DNA of 59,408 bases from Clostridiales bacterium (GCA_022766365.1 JALENW010000002.1:1-59408); one strand, 5' to 3'. Shown: positions 26,645 through 36,809, counted from the first letter of the stretch. Notes: generated by a model not told the origin, from the sequence alone. Program-made: numbers and translations.

Positions 26645-27337
26645 ATGGGTAAAAGAGAAAGATTGAAACGAACAGAAATGCTCATTGGAGATAAAGGTAT
26701 TGAGAATTTGGCAGGAGCTCACGTTGCGGTTTTTGGATTAGGTGGAGTGGGCGGCTCTGTGGTGGAGGGACTTGCCAGATCCGGAGTAGGAAAACTCACC
26801 TTGATTGATGGGGATATTGTGGACGAGAGCAATTTGAACAGGCAGATAATTGCAACCTATGAGACTTTGGGAGAGAGCAAAGTGGATGTAGCTAAGGCCA
26901 GAGTTCATTCATTGGCTCCTGAATGCAAAGTTGATGTTTATAAACAATTTGTCCTTCCGGGTGAATTTGGAGAAATCGGTGATTTTAAAAGATTTGATTT
27001 CGTAGTGGATGCAATTGATACGGTTGGCGGAAAGCTTGCAATTATTAAAGAGGCAAAGGAAAGTGAGGTGCCTGTAATCTCTTCGATGGGCACAGGTAAC
27101 AAACTTAATCCGGAGATGTTCGAAATTGACGATATAAGTAGGACGAAGGTCTGTCCTCTCGCTAGAGTTATGAGGAAGAAACTAAAAGAAATGGGACTTT
27201 CGGGGATAGCGGCATTGTACAGCACAGAAGTTCCAATAAAAACAGGAAGCCCCACACCGGGTAGCATGAGTTATGTTCCACCGATTGCAGGGCTTATGAT
27301 TTCGGGTTATGTAATTAGGAATCTCCTCAAAAATTGA
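26645..27337 (+). CDS. tcdA: tRNA threonylcarbamoyladenosine dehydratase (TcdA, ThiF/E1-like)
   Basis: ATP-dependent enzyme that cyclises t6A37 of tRNA to ct6A. The E1-like Rossmann fold is shown by VAVFGLGGVGGSVVEGLARSG, the adenylation segment LIDGDIVDESNLNRQI, and FVVDAIDTVGGK. The C-terminal half with SSMGTGNKLNPE, DDISRTKVCPLARVMRKKL and GSMSYVPPIAGLMISGYV is characteristic of TcdA (CsdL) rather than ThiF or MoeB. 230 aa is slightly short but complete. It starts 3 bases after recX. Confidence 0.92.
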   Translation: MGKRERLKRTEMLIGDKGIENLAGAHVAVFGLGGVGGSVVEGLARSGVGKLTLIDGDIVDESNLNRQIIATYETLGESKVDVAKARVHSLAPECKVDVYKQFVLPGEFGEIGDFKRFDFVVDAIDTVGGKLAIIKEAKESEVPVISSMGTGNKLNPEMFEIDDISRTKVCPLARVMRKKLKEMGLSGIAALYSTEVPIKTGSPTPGSMSYVPPIAGLMISGYVIRNLLKN

Positions 27338-27406
27338 GACTATGGGATTCCATTAAGAGCAACGAGTATGTAGACCGTCAGTTAGCAGGTGTGTAATGGA
27401 TCCAAA

Positions 27407-27871
27407 TCATTTCTCCTTGAGACCCTGACTTTTATATGACTCCAGCGTTTTTTCGTAACTCAATCCTTTCTCGGTATCTCCGTCTAAGACCAGTCCCGGG
27501 ATTTTCTTCATATCTTCGGTCTTCATCTTGGTGAAATCTATCTTTACGGTTGAAACCATAAACTTATCTTTGTATTCAACCTTTTCACTGTAACCTTCAA
27601 TTTTGCCCACATTTGCGATGGTAGGTTCCACCTTTGCCTTGGCGTCATCCGCATCGAGGAATTGAGTGTACTTGTATTCAATATGATGTACCTGGGTCAT
27701 TCCGGTTAACTGATCCCCTTTGTGATAAAGTGTCAGTGTGGTTTGGACATTAGGGCTGAGTTCGCCCTCCAAAACTTTACTTTCTTCTTTTTCTTTTTCC
27801 TTGCCGCAAGCTACAAGACCTATTGCCAAAAATAAGGCAAGTAGGACTAAGATTAGTCTTTTTGAATTCAT
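27407..27871 (-). CDS. YehR-like (DUF1307) lipoprotein
   Basis: Secreted lipoprotein of 154 aa. The start MNSKRLILVLLALFLAIGLVACGK at 27871 has AAGGAG 7 bases upstream and forms a signal peptide with lipobox LVAC. A Glu/Lys-rich stretch follows, then a single domain with TLTLYHKGDQLTGMTQVHHI, typical of DUF1307/YehR proteins, whose function is not established. The gene lies between tcdA and the COG0523 GTPase pair. Proximity to His-rich GTPases hints at metal stress but does not prove it. Confidence 0.85.
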   Translation of the reverse strand: MNSKRLILVLLALFLAIGLVACGKEKEKEESKVLEGELSPNVQTTLTLYHKGDQLTGMTQVHHIEYKYTQFLDADDAKAKVEPTIANVGKIEGYSEKVEYKDKFMVSTVKIDFTKMKTEDMKKIPGLVLDGDTEKGLSYEKTLESYKSQGLKEK

Positions 27872-27921
27872 GATTGTCTCCTTTGGATTGCCATTAATTT
27901 TTCTCATATCAACTCAGTATT

Positions 27922-27950
27922 ATTTTATACAATTATGCTGTGATAAGCAA
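27922..27950 (-). promoter_or_regulatory. Putative promoter of the YehR-like gene
   Basis: On the minus strand TTGCTT and TAAAAT are separated by 17 bases, about 50 bases before the ATG. Confidence 0.5.
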
Positions 27951-28077
27951 GAATTTATTTTAAGTGTTATACGGTATCCTGAAACAAGAAAAATGGAATT
28001 TATTGGAAGATAATTTGCTGAGATGGTAGTAATTATTTGACGTTAGGGGTATAATATTCAGGTAAGGAGGAACAGAT

Positions 28078-29214
28078 ATGACAGATAAAATTACAAAAGT
28101 TGATATATTTTCCGGTTTTTTGGGAGCCGGAAAGACAACCCTTATTCGCAAGCTTATAGAAGAGGCTTATGAAGGGGAGAAGCTGGTTTTGATTGAGAAT
28201 GAGTTTGGAGAAATCGGAATAGACGGGGGATTTTTGAAAAATGCCGGCATAGAGATTAACGAGATGAACTCGGGCTGTATATGCTGTACTTTGGTTGGAG
28301 ATTTTTCAAAGGCAATTGAGAAGGTTATCAAGGAGTTTGAACCGGATAGGATTCTGATCGAACCTTCAGGAGTCGGAAAATTATCCGATGTTATACTGGC
28401 TGTTGAGAATCTCAAGGACGATAGAATTAAACTTAACAGCTTTACCACCATCGTTGACGGAAGACGATATAAGATGTATATGAAGAATTTCGGCGAGTTT
28501 TATAACAATCAGGTTGAGCATGCTAACACTGTAATCGTGAGTCATGCCCAGGATATGGACAGAGAGCAGATCGATGCCGCCGTTTCTATGATCAGGACGC
28601 TGAATACCAAAGCCGGGATTATCACCACTGACTGGGATTCTCTAGGTGGGAAGAAGATTCTTGAAACTATGGAAGAGGGTTCAACATTGGAAAGCGCACT
28701 GGATAAGCTGGCTTATGAGGTAAGGCACGAAGGGTGTGATCACGAACATGGAGTATGCAATTGTTCAGATGACCATGAGGAGCACAATCATGAGCACGAG
28801 CAGCACCATGAACATTGCCGTGAGCATGAACCTCACGATCACAATCATCATGAGCATGAGCATGATCATGACCATGAGCAGCACCACGGCCATCACGATC
28901 ATGAGCATCACCACAATCATCACGGACATCATCATGCAGATGAAGTGTTTGACAGTGTAGGTATTGAAACGACAAGGAGGTATTCAGAGGCTGAACTCGG
29001 GACAATCCTTGAGCAGCTTGAAAATGATCACGGCCTCGGAGTTATTTTGAGAGCCAAGGGAATACTGGAAGGAGATAATGGATGGCTGCACTTTGATTTG
29101 GTTCCGGGGGACTTTGAAATCCGACATGGAAGCCCTGAGGTTATCGGAAGAATAGTAGCTATAGGCACCGATTTAGATAAGGATAAGATCAAAGAGATTT
29201 TCAAGATTTCTTAG
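28078..29214 (+). CDS. COG0523 (CobW-like) G3E GTPase with long His-rich tract
   Basis: Metal-chaperone-type P-loop GTPase. Walker A is GFLGAGKTT (13-21), the metal-binding CxCC motif is GCICC (Cys67, 69, 70), and IEPSGVGKL follows as the switch region. Between about 217 and 287 lies a tract with some 32 histidines in 71 residues plus Cys220, 227 and 229. The CobW C-terminal domain (about 290-378) follows with VILRAKGIL and WLHFDLVPGDFEIR. Such proteins usually handle Zn, Co or Ni. No Zur box was recognised upstream. AAGGAGG precedes the ATG. Confidence 0.92.
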   Translation: MTDKITKVDIFSGFLGAGKTTLIRKLIEEAYEGEKLVLIENEFGEIGIDGGFLKNAGIEINEMNSGCICCTLVGDFSKAIEKVIKEFEPDRILIEPSGVGKLSDVILAVENLKDDRIKLNSFTTIVDGRRYKMYMKNFGEFYNNQVEHANTVIVSHAQDMDREQIDAAVSMIRTLNTKAGIITTDWDSLGGKKILETMEEGSTLESALDKLAYEVRHEGCDHEHGVCNCSDDHEEHNHEHEQHHEHCREHEPHDHNHHEHEHDHDHEQHHGHHDHEHHHNHHGHHHADEVFDSVGIETTRRYSEAELGTILEQLENDHGLGVILRAKGILEGDNGWLHFDLVPGDFEIRHGSPEVIGRIVAIGTDLDKDKIKEIFKIS

Positions 29215-29362
29215 CAGCATAGAGTTCCGGGATTATGGATGACAATAAGTGCCGTATAACTGATAGCGGTACTCTTGGATTCAGAAACAGTCGGGACGAT
29301 TTGGACTAACTGAAAAATATTAAAGTTATCGCAAGTAATTGCTGGTGAGCGAAAGGACGACA

Positions 29363-30328
29363 ATGGATATTCCGGTTTTTATTTTTTACGGATTTTTAGA
29401 TGGAGGAAAGACTACATTTATTCAGGAACTCCTGGAAGGAGACGATTTTGTTGAACAGAAGAGAACTCTTGTTGTGATTTGTGAAGAAGGCCTTGAAGAG
29501 TATAGAAGAGACAGATTCATATCAGAGCATACCTTTCTTGAATTTATCGAAAATAAAGAAGATTTCAACCCAAGAAACCTGGAATGGCTGCAGAAGAAGC
29601 ACCGTGCTGAACAGGTACTTGTGGAGTACAATGGAATGTGGGATAAGATTACTCTTGCAACAGGACTTCCCCAGACATGGTTTGTAGCTCAGGAAGCTGC
29701 TATTTTTGAATTGCAATCTTTCTTAATTTATAACAAGAACATGAGACAGCTCGTTTACGAGAAACTCAACACGGCAGACATGGTATTTTTCAACAGAGCC
29801 GCTAAAGGCGAGTTTGACATGGAAGAATATCACAAAATAGTACGTGCTGCTAACAGTCGCGCCTTAATTATATATGAATATAAGGATGGTACGATGGAGC
29901 AGGACAATATTCCGGATCCGCCACCTTATGACCTTAATGCTGAAACAGTAAAAATTCCGGATGAGCATTTTGCATATTTTCTGAGAGATATTATGGAGAG
30001 CCCGGAACAATATGATGGTAAGAAGATAGAAATCAAGGGCAGAGCTTTGTGCAGGGAACATGATGATGTGGATTTAGGATTCTTTGCCATAGGAAGACAC
30101 GTAATGACCTGCTGTGTGGAGGATATTACCTTTCAACCCATAGTATGTGAATATGCAAACGGGTGCTTATCGAGGCTGAAGGCCGATCAGCATGGGGATT
30201 GGTTCACGGTAACCGGAAGGATGACCTTCAAAGAGAATCCTCTATATGAAGGGGATATGGGCCCGATTTTAGTGGTGAGCCACATTAAGCCTTCTAAGGA
30301 GGCAAATCCTGAGGTAGCTACTTTCTAG
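29363..30328 (+). CDS. G3E-type GTPase fused to a DUF1980/YcgQ-like domain
   Basis: The N-terminal part (about 1-175) is a reduced COG0523 domain: Walker A GFLDGGKTT (10-18) and EYNGMWDKI in place of the usual EPSG switch, and no CxCC motif. The C-terminal part (about 205-310) has KKIEIKGRAL, FFAIGRHVMTCCVED (Cys250-Cys251) and WFTVTGRM, which resembles the soluble domain of YcgQ/DUF1980 (TIGR03943) proteins. The start is ATG 29363 with AAAGGA upstream; a TTG further upstream at 29339 lacks one. It is about 150 bases downstream of the His-rich GTPase gene, so a shared role is likely. The fusion assignment is by eye. Confidence 0.78.
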   Translation: MDIPVFIFYGFLDGGKTTFIQELLEGDDFVEQKRTLVVICEEGLEEYRRDRFISEHTFLEFIENKEDFNPRNLEWLQKKHRAEQVLVEYNGMWDKITLATGLPQTWFVAQEAAIFELQSFLIYNKNMRQLVYEKLNTADMVFFNRAAKGEFDMEEYHKIVRAANSRALIIYEYKDGTMEQDNIPDPPPYDLNAETVKIPDEHFAYFLRDIMESPEQYDGKKIEIKGRALCREHDDVDLGFFAIGRHVMTCCVEDITFQPIVCEYANGCLSRLKADQHGDWFTVTGRMTFKENPLYEGDMGPILVVSHIKPSKEANPEVATF

Positions 30329-30350
30329 GGGTGGATTTTTGTGGTATAAT
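30322..30350 (+). promoter_or_regulatory. Promoter of glnS
   Basis: Perfect TATAAT at 30345-30350 with a TGG extension; TTTCTA is a weak -35 at 17-base spacing and overlaps the preceding stop codon. The leader is about 90 bases long and shows no T-box motif. Confidence 0.55.
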
Positions 30351-30447
30351 CAGGTAGATTCCAAGTACATATCAAGGGTGTGCGGGAATATATGATTAGT
30401 TTGTTTAACTCTAAATAGATAATATTGAATACAGGTAGGTTTTAAAG

Positions 30448-32100
30448 ATGTCAGAGTTCAGAAGTTCAAATTTTATTCACGATATAATCGATGAAGATAA
30501 CAAAACCGGGAAGTACGGAGGAGAAGTTGTAACGAGATTTCCGCCGGAACCTAACGGATATTTGCATATAGGTCATGCTAAGTCGATATGCCTTAATTTT
30601 TCCACCGCAGCAAAGTATGGCGGAAGGTGCAATCTCAGATATGATGATACGAATCCTGAGAAGGAGGATATGGAGTATGTAAATTCCATTGAGGAGGACG
30701 TGCATTGGCTGGGTTTTGAATGGGACAAGAAACTTTGGGCCTCTGACTATTTCCCCAAGATGTACGAAGCTGCTATTGAGCTTATCAAGAAGGGTAAAGC
30801 CTTTGTATGTGCACTCAGTCCCGATGAAATGAGGGAGTACAGAGGAACTTTGACAGAACCCGGCAAGAACAGCCCATACAGGGATAGACCTGTTGAGGAG
30901 AATCTGAGACTTTTCCGAGAGATGAAAGAAGGGAAACACGATGATGGCTCACTGGTTCTGAGAGCTAAGATAGATATGGCTTCTCCGAATATGAATATGA
31001 GAGACCCGATTTTATACAGAATAGCTCATGCTGACCATCATAATACCGGGACTGAATGGTGTATATATCCTATGTATGATTTTGCACATCCCATTGAGGA
31101 TGCAATCGAGGGTGTTACCCATTCCATTTGTACTCTGGAGTTTGAGGATCACAGACCGTTGTATGAGTGGGTTTTGGACGAGGTGGGCTGGTGGAATCCG
31201 GAACCACAACAGATCGAGTTTGCAAGACTGAATATAACTAATACAGTAATGAGCAAGAGACTCCTGAAGGGTCTTGTCGATGAGAATATCGTAGAAGGTT
31301 GGGATGATCCCAGAATGCCTACCATTGCAGGACTGAGGAGAAGGGGCTATACGCCTGAAGCAATCAGGGATTTTTGCGACAGAATAGGAGTGTCGAAGGC
31401 AAACAGCGAAGTGGAAATGGGACTTTTGGAGTTTTGCGTAAGGGAAGACCTTCAGTCGAAACTGGAGTCGAGGAACGTAGTTGAAAATCCTGTTAAAGTT
31501 ATAATTACCAATTATCCTGAAGACAAAGTCGAGGAATTTACCATTGAGAATAATGGAAAAGTTCCTGAACTTGGAACAAGAACAATCACATTCAGCAGAG
31601 AAATATGGATTGATGGAGAGGATTTCAAGGAAATTCCTCCCAGGAAATACTTTAGGCTTTTCCCCGGAAACGAGGTTAGACTCAAGGGTGCATATTTCAT
31701 CAAATGTACAGATGTGATAAAAAATGACGATGGAAGTATCAGGGAAGTCCACGCTACATACGACCCTGAAACCAGGAGTGGCAGCGGTTTTACAGGGAGA
31801 AAGGTTAAGGGTACCATACACTTTGTCGATGCTTCAAACTGTGTTCCGATAGAAGTGAGAAATTACGGATACCTGATGGTTCCTGATGAAAATGGAGAGA
31901 ATCACATCAATCCTGAATCCATAGAGATTCCCGTGGCATATGGTGAGCCATCGCTCATGAATGCAGAAAAGGGTGAGAGATTTCAGTTCTTCAGACACGG
32001 ATATTATGTTGCGGATTCAAAGCTTTTCGAAGAAGGAAAGGATGGACGTAAGGTATTTAATAGGATTGTTGACTTAAAGAGCAGCTATAGACCTAAGTAG
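30448..32100 (+). CDS. glnS: Glutamine--tRNA ligase
   Basis: Charges tRNA-Gln directly with glutamine. Class I signature HIGH appears in [16 protein letters not shown] (30-47) and the KMSKS loop as [35 protein letters not shown] (split) and the GlnRS-type beta-barrel anticodon region (about 335-545, with [11 protein letters not shown]) separate it from bacterial GltX. 550 aa matches bacterial GlnRS. Many Firmicutes lack GlnRS and use GatCAB, so its presence beside a separate gltX (46.6-48.3 kb) means that Gln-tRNA need not be made by transamidation. Confidence 0.96.
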   Translation: MSEFRSSNFIHDIIDEDNKTGKYGGEVVTRFPPEPNGYLHIGHAKSICLNFSTAAKYGGRCNLRYDDTNPEKEDMEYVNSIEEDVHWLGFEWDKKLWASDYFPKMYEAAIELIKKGKAFVCALSPDEMREYRGTLTEPGKNSPYRDRPVEENLRLFREMKEGKHDDGSLVLRAKIDMASPNMNMRDPILYRIAHADHHNTGTEWCIYPMYDFAHPIEDAIEGVTHSICTLEFEDHRPLYEWVLDEVGWWNPEPQQIEFARLNITNTVMSKRLLKGLVDENIVEGWDDPRMPTIAGLRRRGYTPEAIRDFCDRIGVSKANSEVEMGLLEFCVREDLQSKLESRNVVENPVKVIITNYPEDKVEEFTIENNGKVPELGTRTITFSREIWIDGEDFKEIPPRKYFRLFPGNEVRLKGAYFIKCTDVIKNDDGSIREVHATYDPETRSGSGFTGRKVKGTIHFVDASNCVPIEVRNYGYLMVPDENGENHINPESIEIPVAYGEPSLMNAEKGERFQFFRHGYYVADSKLFEEGKDGRKVFNRIVDLKSSYRPK

Positions 32101-32146
32101 GATGCGATCCGTGTCAGATTTTAGGATTAAGAGGATAAAGTTTTAG

Positions 32147-32857
32147 ATGGTTAATGAAATAATTTTTACCATGGGTAAAAGTCTCGGGGCAGCACTGGCA
32201 GCGGTTTTGGCCGGCTTCAGTGCTGTAGCTGTATTTAACGGCATGCCTCCCAAATGGTTGACAGATTATGGTGATGAGCCGACACCCGACATAATGGATA
32301 GGAGCAGACCTCGGGTGAGAAAACGCCCGTGGGCCTATATCCTTTCTATAGCATTATGCCTTGTGTTCATCAAAATAATAATGATAGATTACAGGTTTTT
32401 TGCCTGCGGGGCTCTTATGATGTGGACTCTTGCCGTTATGGCCCTTGCAGATGCCAAGTATAAGATTATACCGGATCAGATGATTATAGCCTGCGCTGTA
32501 TGTGGCATAGGCTTTATTCCCTTTGTGGATTCATGGAAGGATCAGCTGGGAGGACTTCTTATCGGCGGTGGCGTGATGTTTGTGATTGCTCTGATTTCAA
32601 AGTTTGCTTCGAGGGAGGCTGCTATCGGTGGTGGAGATATCAAGCTTTTTGCAGCCATTGGAATATGTCTGGGAGTTCGGGGAGTCGTGGCTGTGTTAAT
32701 GATGACGGTGATTTTCATGGCGGCTCATGCCGTTTTCAGACTCGGTGCGAAGAAAATCAAGTTGGGGGATTCCATGGCGATGGTACCGTATATTTTCGTC
32801 AGCACCGGACTTTATTTGAGTTTTATCTGGGAGATGCAATTGATGCTGGAGATATAA
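32147..32857 (+). CDS. A24 prepilin peptidase-like membrane protease
   Basis: Polytopic membrane aspartyl peptidase of the type IV prepilin peptidase/preflagellin peptidase fold (236 aa, about seven hydrophobic segments). The two catalytic aspartates lie in LADAKYKIIPDQ (Asp102) and GGGDIKL (Asp164, the GxGD motif). The N-methylating CxxC zinc domain of PilD is absent, which is common in short members. No pilin or secretion genes are near. It sits between glnS and truA, probably in one transcript. Confidence 0.88.
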   Translation: MVNEIIFTMGKSLGAALAAVLAGFSAVAVFNGMPPKWLTDYGDEPTPDIMDRSRPRVRKRPWAYILSIALCLVFIKIIMIDYRFFACGALMMWTLAVMALADAKYKIIPDQMIIACAVCGIGFIPFVDSWKDQLGGLLIGGGVMFVIALISKFASREAAIGGGDIKLFAAIGICLGVRGVVAVLMMTVIFMAAHAVFRLGAKKIKLGDSMAMVPYIFVSTGLYLSFIWEMQLMLEI

Positions 32858-32858
32858 G

Positions 32859-33719
32859 ATGCAACGGAATATTTTGATATCGATAGAATATGACGGAACG
32901 AATTTTCACGGTTGGCAGAGACAACCTGAGCAGCGGACAGTTCAAGGAACGTTGGAAAAAGTTATCAGTTCCGTGCTGGGAAAAAATGTATCCATAAGAG
33001 GGGTAAGCAGAACTGATGCAAGAGTTCATGCTCACTGTCAGATGGCTCAGTTCAGGACAGAACTTTTGATTCCGTTGAACAGGCTGAAAACGGTTATCAA
33101 TAATGCCCTTGCAAAGGAAATCGGACAAACAGGAATCATTCCTGATATAAATATTAAGGAGCTTAAGGCAGTTAATTTTGACTTTGATATCAAAAAGGAA
33201 GTTGGAGGCAAGAAGTACAGCTATTTTGTAGAAACCGGCTCGGAACGTGAGATAACCCATAGAAACACAAGGTATTTTGTAGACGATATACTGGATATTG
33301 CTCAAATGAGAACAGCAGCGAGGGCGCTTGAAGGGTGTCATGATTTTTCGGCATTCAAGTCAGCAGGAGGAGACCCTGATCAAGACCCGAATAAGACGAT
33401 TTACAGCATCGATATTACAGCTTATGGAGAGAACGGAACGGCGGAAGAAGCGAAGTCGGCAGAATCAGTGGTGATATCTCAGAAACTGAGGTTCGATTTC
33501 TATGGGGACAGCTTCATGTACAACCAAGTGAGAATAATGGTAGGAACATTGATTGACGTTGGAAGAGGTAGGATTGGTGCAGGCAGCCTCTATGATATTT
33601 TAGAGGGAAAGGATAGGCAGAAGGCCGGACATACAGCACCGCCGCAGGGACTTTTTCTGGAAAAAATATATTTAAACGAGGAATGGGACGAAATAAGGAG
33701 AACCTATGGGAAATTATGA
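32859..33719 (+). CDS. truA: tRNA pseudouridine(38-40) synthase TruA
   Basis: Forms pseudouridine at positions 38-40 of tRNA anticodon arms. It opens with [18 protein letters not shown], and the catalytic Asp is in [20 protein letters not shown] and the C-terminal [19 protein letters not shown] complete the TruA pattern (286 aa). GGAG precedes the ATG, and the gene starts 1 base after the peptidase stop. It overlaps the deaminase gene by 14 bases. Confidence 0.95.
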   Translation: MQRNILISIEYDGTNFHGWQRQPEQRTVQGTLEKVISSVLGKNVSIRGVSRTDARVHAHCQMAQFRTELLIPLNRLKTVINNALAKEIGQTGIIPDINIKELKAVNFDFDIKKEVGGKKYSYFVETGSEREITHRNTRYFVDDILDIAQMRTAARALEGCHDFSAFKSAGGDPDQDPNKTIYSIDITAYGENGTAEEAKSAESVVISQKLRFDFYGDSFMYNQVRIMVGTLIDVGRGRIGAGSLYDILEGKDRQKAGHTAPPQGLFLEKIYLNEEWDEIRRTYGKL

Positions 33720-34176
33720 AGATAAAAGACCATCCTGGGACGAGTATTTTATGGGGATGGCCAAGCTTACCGCTCAGAGATCCACATGTCTAAGAAGGCA
33801 GGTAGGAGCTGTAATTGTAAAGGATAGACATATTATAGCCACAGGATATAACGGCGCCCCAAGGGGCCTTGCTCACTGTGGGCAGCTTGGGGGTTGTCTA
33901 AGGGAACAGCTTAAAGTACCATCAGGACAAAGACATGAACTTTGCAGAGCATTGCATGCAGAGCAAAATGCAATAATTCAGGCCGCAACATTGGGACAGA
34001 GCATTGAGGGTGCATCTATATATATCACACATCAGCCATGCTCTATCTGTTCGAAAATGATAATTAATGCAGGAATTACCAGGATAGTTGTTGATCAGGG
34101 TTATCCGGACGAGCTTGCTACGGATATGCTGGAGGAAGCAGGTATTAAAGTTGTAAAGCTGAAAAGTGAAGATTGA
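33706..34176 (+). CDS. dCMP deaminase (ComEB-like)
   Basis: Zinc-dependent deoxycytidylate deaminase that supplies dUMP for dTMP synthesis. [19 protein letters not shown] is the family N terminus. Zinc ligands are in LHAEQNAII (His, with catalytic Glu) and [10 protein letters not shown] (two Cys). GYNGAPRG binds substrate. 156 aa is normal. The ATG has AAGGAG upstream inside truA, so it is translationally coupled. Confidence 0.94.
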   Translation: MGNYEDKRPSWDEYFMGMAKLTAQRSTCLRRQVGAVIVKDRHIIATGYNGAPRGLAHCGQLGGCLREQLKVPSGQRHELCRALHAEQNAIIQAATLGQSIEGASIYITHQPCSICSKMIINAGITRIVVDQGYPDELATDMLEEAGIKVVKLKSED

Positions 34177-34209
34177 GAAATTGAGTCTGCAACCGATAGG
34201 ATCTATGTG

Positions 34210-35592
34210 ATGAATAACAAATTGGAGAAGATTGAAAACGTAGATATACCGCAGGGGTTTTATAAGAAGCTTTTTAAGATTGCCGCACCCATTGCATTTC
34301 AGGGTGTAATATCTTCCTCTTTAGGCCTTGTGGATAGCATAATGGTTGGAAGTCTTGGGGAGGGAGCTCTGGCATCTGTGGGGATAGCAATCCAGGTTTT
34401 CTTCGTCCAGTATCTTTTCGTGTTCGGATTCATAAGCGGCTGTGGGACATTTATAGCACAGTTTTATGGTGCAGGCGATCGACATGGTGTGCACAAAACC
34501 TTGGGCTTTGCGGTGACTGTGGCATTAATCATAAGCACGATATTTTTCATAGGAGCGATGTTCTTTCCGGAATTCATAATCGGTCTTTATACTGACGAGA
34601 ACTCTGTAGTTCCCCTTGCAAAGGTGTATATGCAAACAGGTTCATGGACTATGTTATTTTTGGGATTCAGCATACCGATTGAAGCATCTCTAAGAGGGAC
34701 ACAGCAGACAGCGTTGCCTTTGTATGTTTCAACTTTTGTTTTTTCATTGAATACATTATTAAACTACATGCTCATCTACGGTAATTTCGGCATGCCGATG
34801 CTCGGAGTGAAAGGTGCAGCAATTGCAACGGTAATCGCAAGATTTCTTGAGATGATAATAATGCTTCTTATAATCCGAAAGGGGAACTATCTATCAGGAA
34901 GAATTTCTGAATACTTTGATTGGAGTAAGGAATTCCTTATGAGAGTAATCAACAATGCCAAGAGTACCACTGCAAATGAGTTGCTTTGGTCACTTGGGCA
35001 GACAGTATTCGTTGCAGCCTATGCAAGACTTGGAGTGACTGCCTATGCGGCGTTTCAGGCAGCAAACAATATAAACGGGGTATTCATAAATGCAGGCTAC
35101 AGCATGGGAGATGCCGCTTTGATTCTTGTGGGTGAATACCTGGGAAGAAGAGAAAATGCCCAAGCAGAAGTGGTAGCAAGAAAGACAATCAAAATCGGTA
35201 CACTATTGGGAGTAGGTTGTGGAGCGGTGCTTTATTTTGTCGGAAAAGAGATGTTAAACTTCTTTGATCTGTCAAAAGTGGGAGATATGTACTCAGAGAA
35301 ACTTTTAATCGTCATGGGTATTATTATGGTTATCAAGGTGTATGATACGATATTGGTAACAGGAATACTTAGGGCCGGAGGTGATACCAAATTTGCCATG
35401 TTGACTGAAGTGGGAGCTGTATGGATAGTGGGAGTGCCCCTTGCCTTTATAGGCGCTTTTTGGATCGGACTGCCTATCCATTTGGTATATGCCCTTCTGG
35501 GTAGCTATAATTTGGTGGAGGCAATCATTCTGACCATAAGGCTGAGATCAAAAAAATGGAACAAGACCATGATAACCGGTCTTGAATCCTAG
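34210..35592 (+). CDS. MATE family multidrug/cation efflux transporter
   Basis: Twelve-helix membrane antiporter. The typical N-terminal segment IAAPIAFQGVISSSLGLVDS and MVGSLGEGALASVGIA are followed by the duplicated six-helix halves; EASLRGTQQTALPLYVS sits at the end of helix 4. 460 aa. GTG at 34207 or ATG at 34210 can start it; I take the ATG. It is last in the glnS-A24-truA-comEB run and converges with phzF. Substrate unknown. Confidence 0.92.
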   Translation: MNNKLEKIENVDIPQGFYKKLFKIAAPIAFQGVISSSLGLVDSIMVGSLGEGALASVGIAIQVFFVQYLFVFGFISGCGTFIAQFYGAGDRHGVHKTLGFAVTVALIISTIFFIGAMFFPEFIIGLYTDENSVVPLAKVYMQTGSWTMLFLGFSIPIEASLRGTQQTALPLYVSTFVFSLNTLLNYMLIYGNFGMPMLGVKGAAIATVIARFLEMIIMLLIIRKGNYLSGRISEYFDWSKEFLMRVINNAKSTTANELLWSLGQTVFVAAYARLGVTAYAAFQAANNINGVFINAGYSMGDAALILVGEYLGRRENAQAEVVARKTIKIGTLLGVGCGAVLYFVGKEMLNFFDLSKVGDMYSEKLLIVMGIIMVIKVYDTILVTGILRAGGDTKFAMLTEVGAVWIVGVPLAFIGAFWIGLPIHLVYALLGSYNLVEAIILTIRLRSKKWNKTMITGLES

Positions 35593-35617
35593 CCGATAAA
35601 AATTTTATGAATTAATT

Positions 35618-36535
35618 TTAAAGATATACCTTGCCTTCAGCAAGAATAACCGCACTGCCTCCTACTCTGACTGTGACAATATCCTGCGATATCGGGTCGG
35701 CGGAAAGGAAAACGTCAATTGACGATGGGCGATGCATAGCTTCTCCTTGTATAACTTTCAAGGTGCCGTCTGAACCAAGAAGTCCGTTCAGATGCAGATA
35801 ATACGCAAGAGCTCCGTTAGAGGTGCCTGTTGCGGCCTCCTCGTCAATCCCATAGAGCGGTGCAAAATTACGACAAAACGCTTTTATTTCGGAGTTGTTT
35901 TCCTTTGCAAATTCTGTGGTGAATGCGTGGACACCGACGGAATTCCATCTCTCAGAAAATTCAGATAGCCTTTTCATGTTTGGGTTAATAATGTCCAATT
36001 CTTTTTTTCCCGATACGGGGAGCATAATATCAGGAAGTCCTGTTGAAATAAGCATTGGTTTTAACCTTCCTATTGAAGAGGGATTCGGAACAGTTAATCC
36101 CATTATGGAGTACAGCTCTGATATGGTTCTTGGCTCATCGATAGTATCGATGTTCTCAGGAGTTGCCATACCCATGATGACTCTGCTTCCGTCAACCTGA
36201 ATATCTATGGTTTCAGCACCGGTTTTCAGTTTGTATACTCCTTCGTTTATCATTCCGATTTTTGAGAGTACATACATACCTGCAATGGTTGCATGGCCAC
36301 AGAGGGCAACCTCATCTGTAGGAGTGAAGTACCTTGCGTGGAAATCCCATGAGTCTTTTTCAAGTCCGGGCAAAATGAAAACGGTTTCTGAATATTTGAG
36401 TTCTGCAGCCAGCTTGATCATTTTTTCCTTTAAAGGAAAATCATCTCCTGGTTCTAACACGACGATTCCTGCTGTGTTTCCACCGAATATTTCTTCGGTG
36501 AAGGCATCTGCTATATAAAATTTATATTTTCCCAT
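35618..36535 (-). CDS. PhzF family isomerase
   Basis: Member of the PhzF/diaminopimelate epimerase-like fold (305 aa). The opening YIADAFTEEIFGGNTAGIVVLE, the catalytic Glu in LKYSETVFI, DEVALCGHATIAG and the C-terminal half's DEEAATGTSNGALAYYLHLNG are all conserved. The substrate in non-phenazine bacteria is unknown. The start ATG 36535 has AGGAG upstream. No phenazine genes are present. Confidence 0.92.
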   Translation of the reverse strand: MGKYKFYIADAFTEEIFGGNTAGIVVLEPGDDFPLKEKMIKLAAELKYSETVFILPGLEKDSWDFHARYFTPTDEVALCGHATIAGMYVLSKIGMINEGVYKLKTGAETIDIQVDGSRVIMGMATPENIDTIDEPRTISELYSIMGLTVPNPSSIGRLKPMLISTGLPDIMLPVSGKKELDIINPNMKRLSEFSERWNSVGVHAFTTEFAKENNSEIKAFCRNFAPLYGIDEEAATGTSNGALAYYLHLNGLLGSDGTLKVIQGEAMHRPSSIDVFLSADPISQDIVTVRVGGSAVILAEGKVYL

Positions 36536-36694
36536 AAATTTTCTCCTCTCAAACTGTATACATTTCTCGGAAAAAGCAACGATATTGTTTGAGAATTGCC
36601 CGCCCGATAAATTAATGACTGTCTTTCTTTTTTAAAATTCTAACATTAAAGATGAAATATAACAAGTGTTATAGCATTTTTATAGATTATGGGG

Positions 36695-36700
36695 TATAAT
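36695..36700 (+). promoter_or_regulatory. Possible -10 element for mtnA
   Basis: TATAAT about 110 bases before the preferred mtnA ATG; no convincing -35 at normal spacing. Confidence 0.3.
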
Positions 36701-36809
36701 AGATTTGAACATTCATATAGGTAAAGCGTTGAAATATAAAAAGCTAACACTTATGTCAAATGCTGATATTTATTGGCGAATCGTAATGGAAGGAGAAACA
36801 AGAGATACC

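Noticed and set aside
28667-29005. Minus-strand frame rich in Asp/His opposite the His-rich GTPase segment
   Set aside because: It is produced by the repetitive CAT/GAT codons on the opposite strand and has no start signal.
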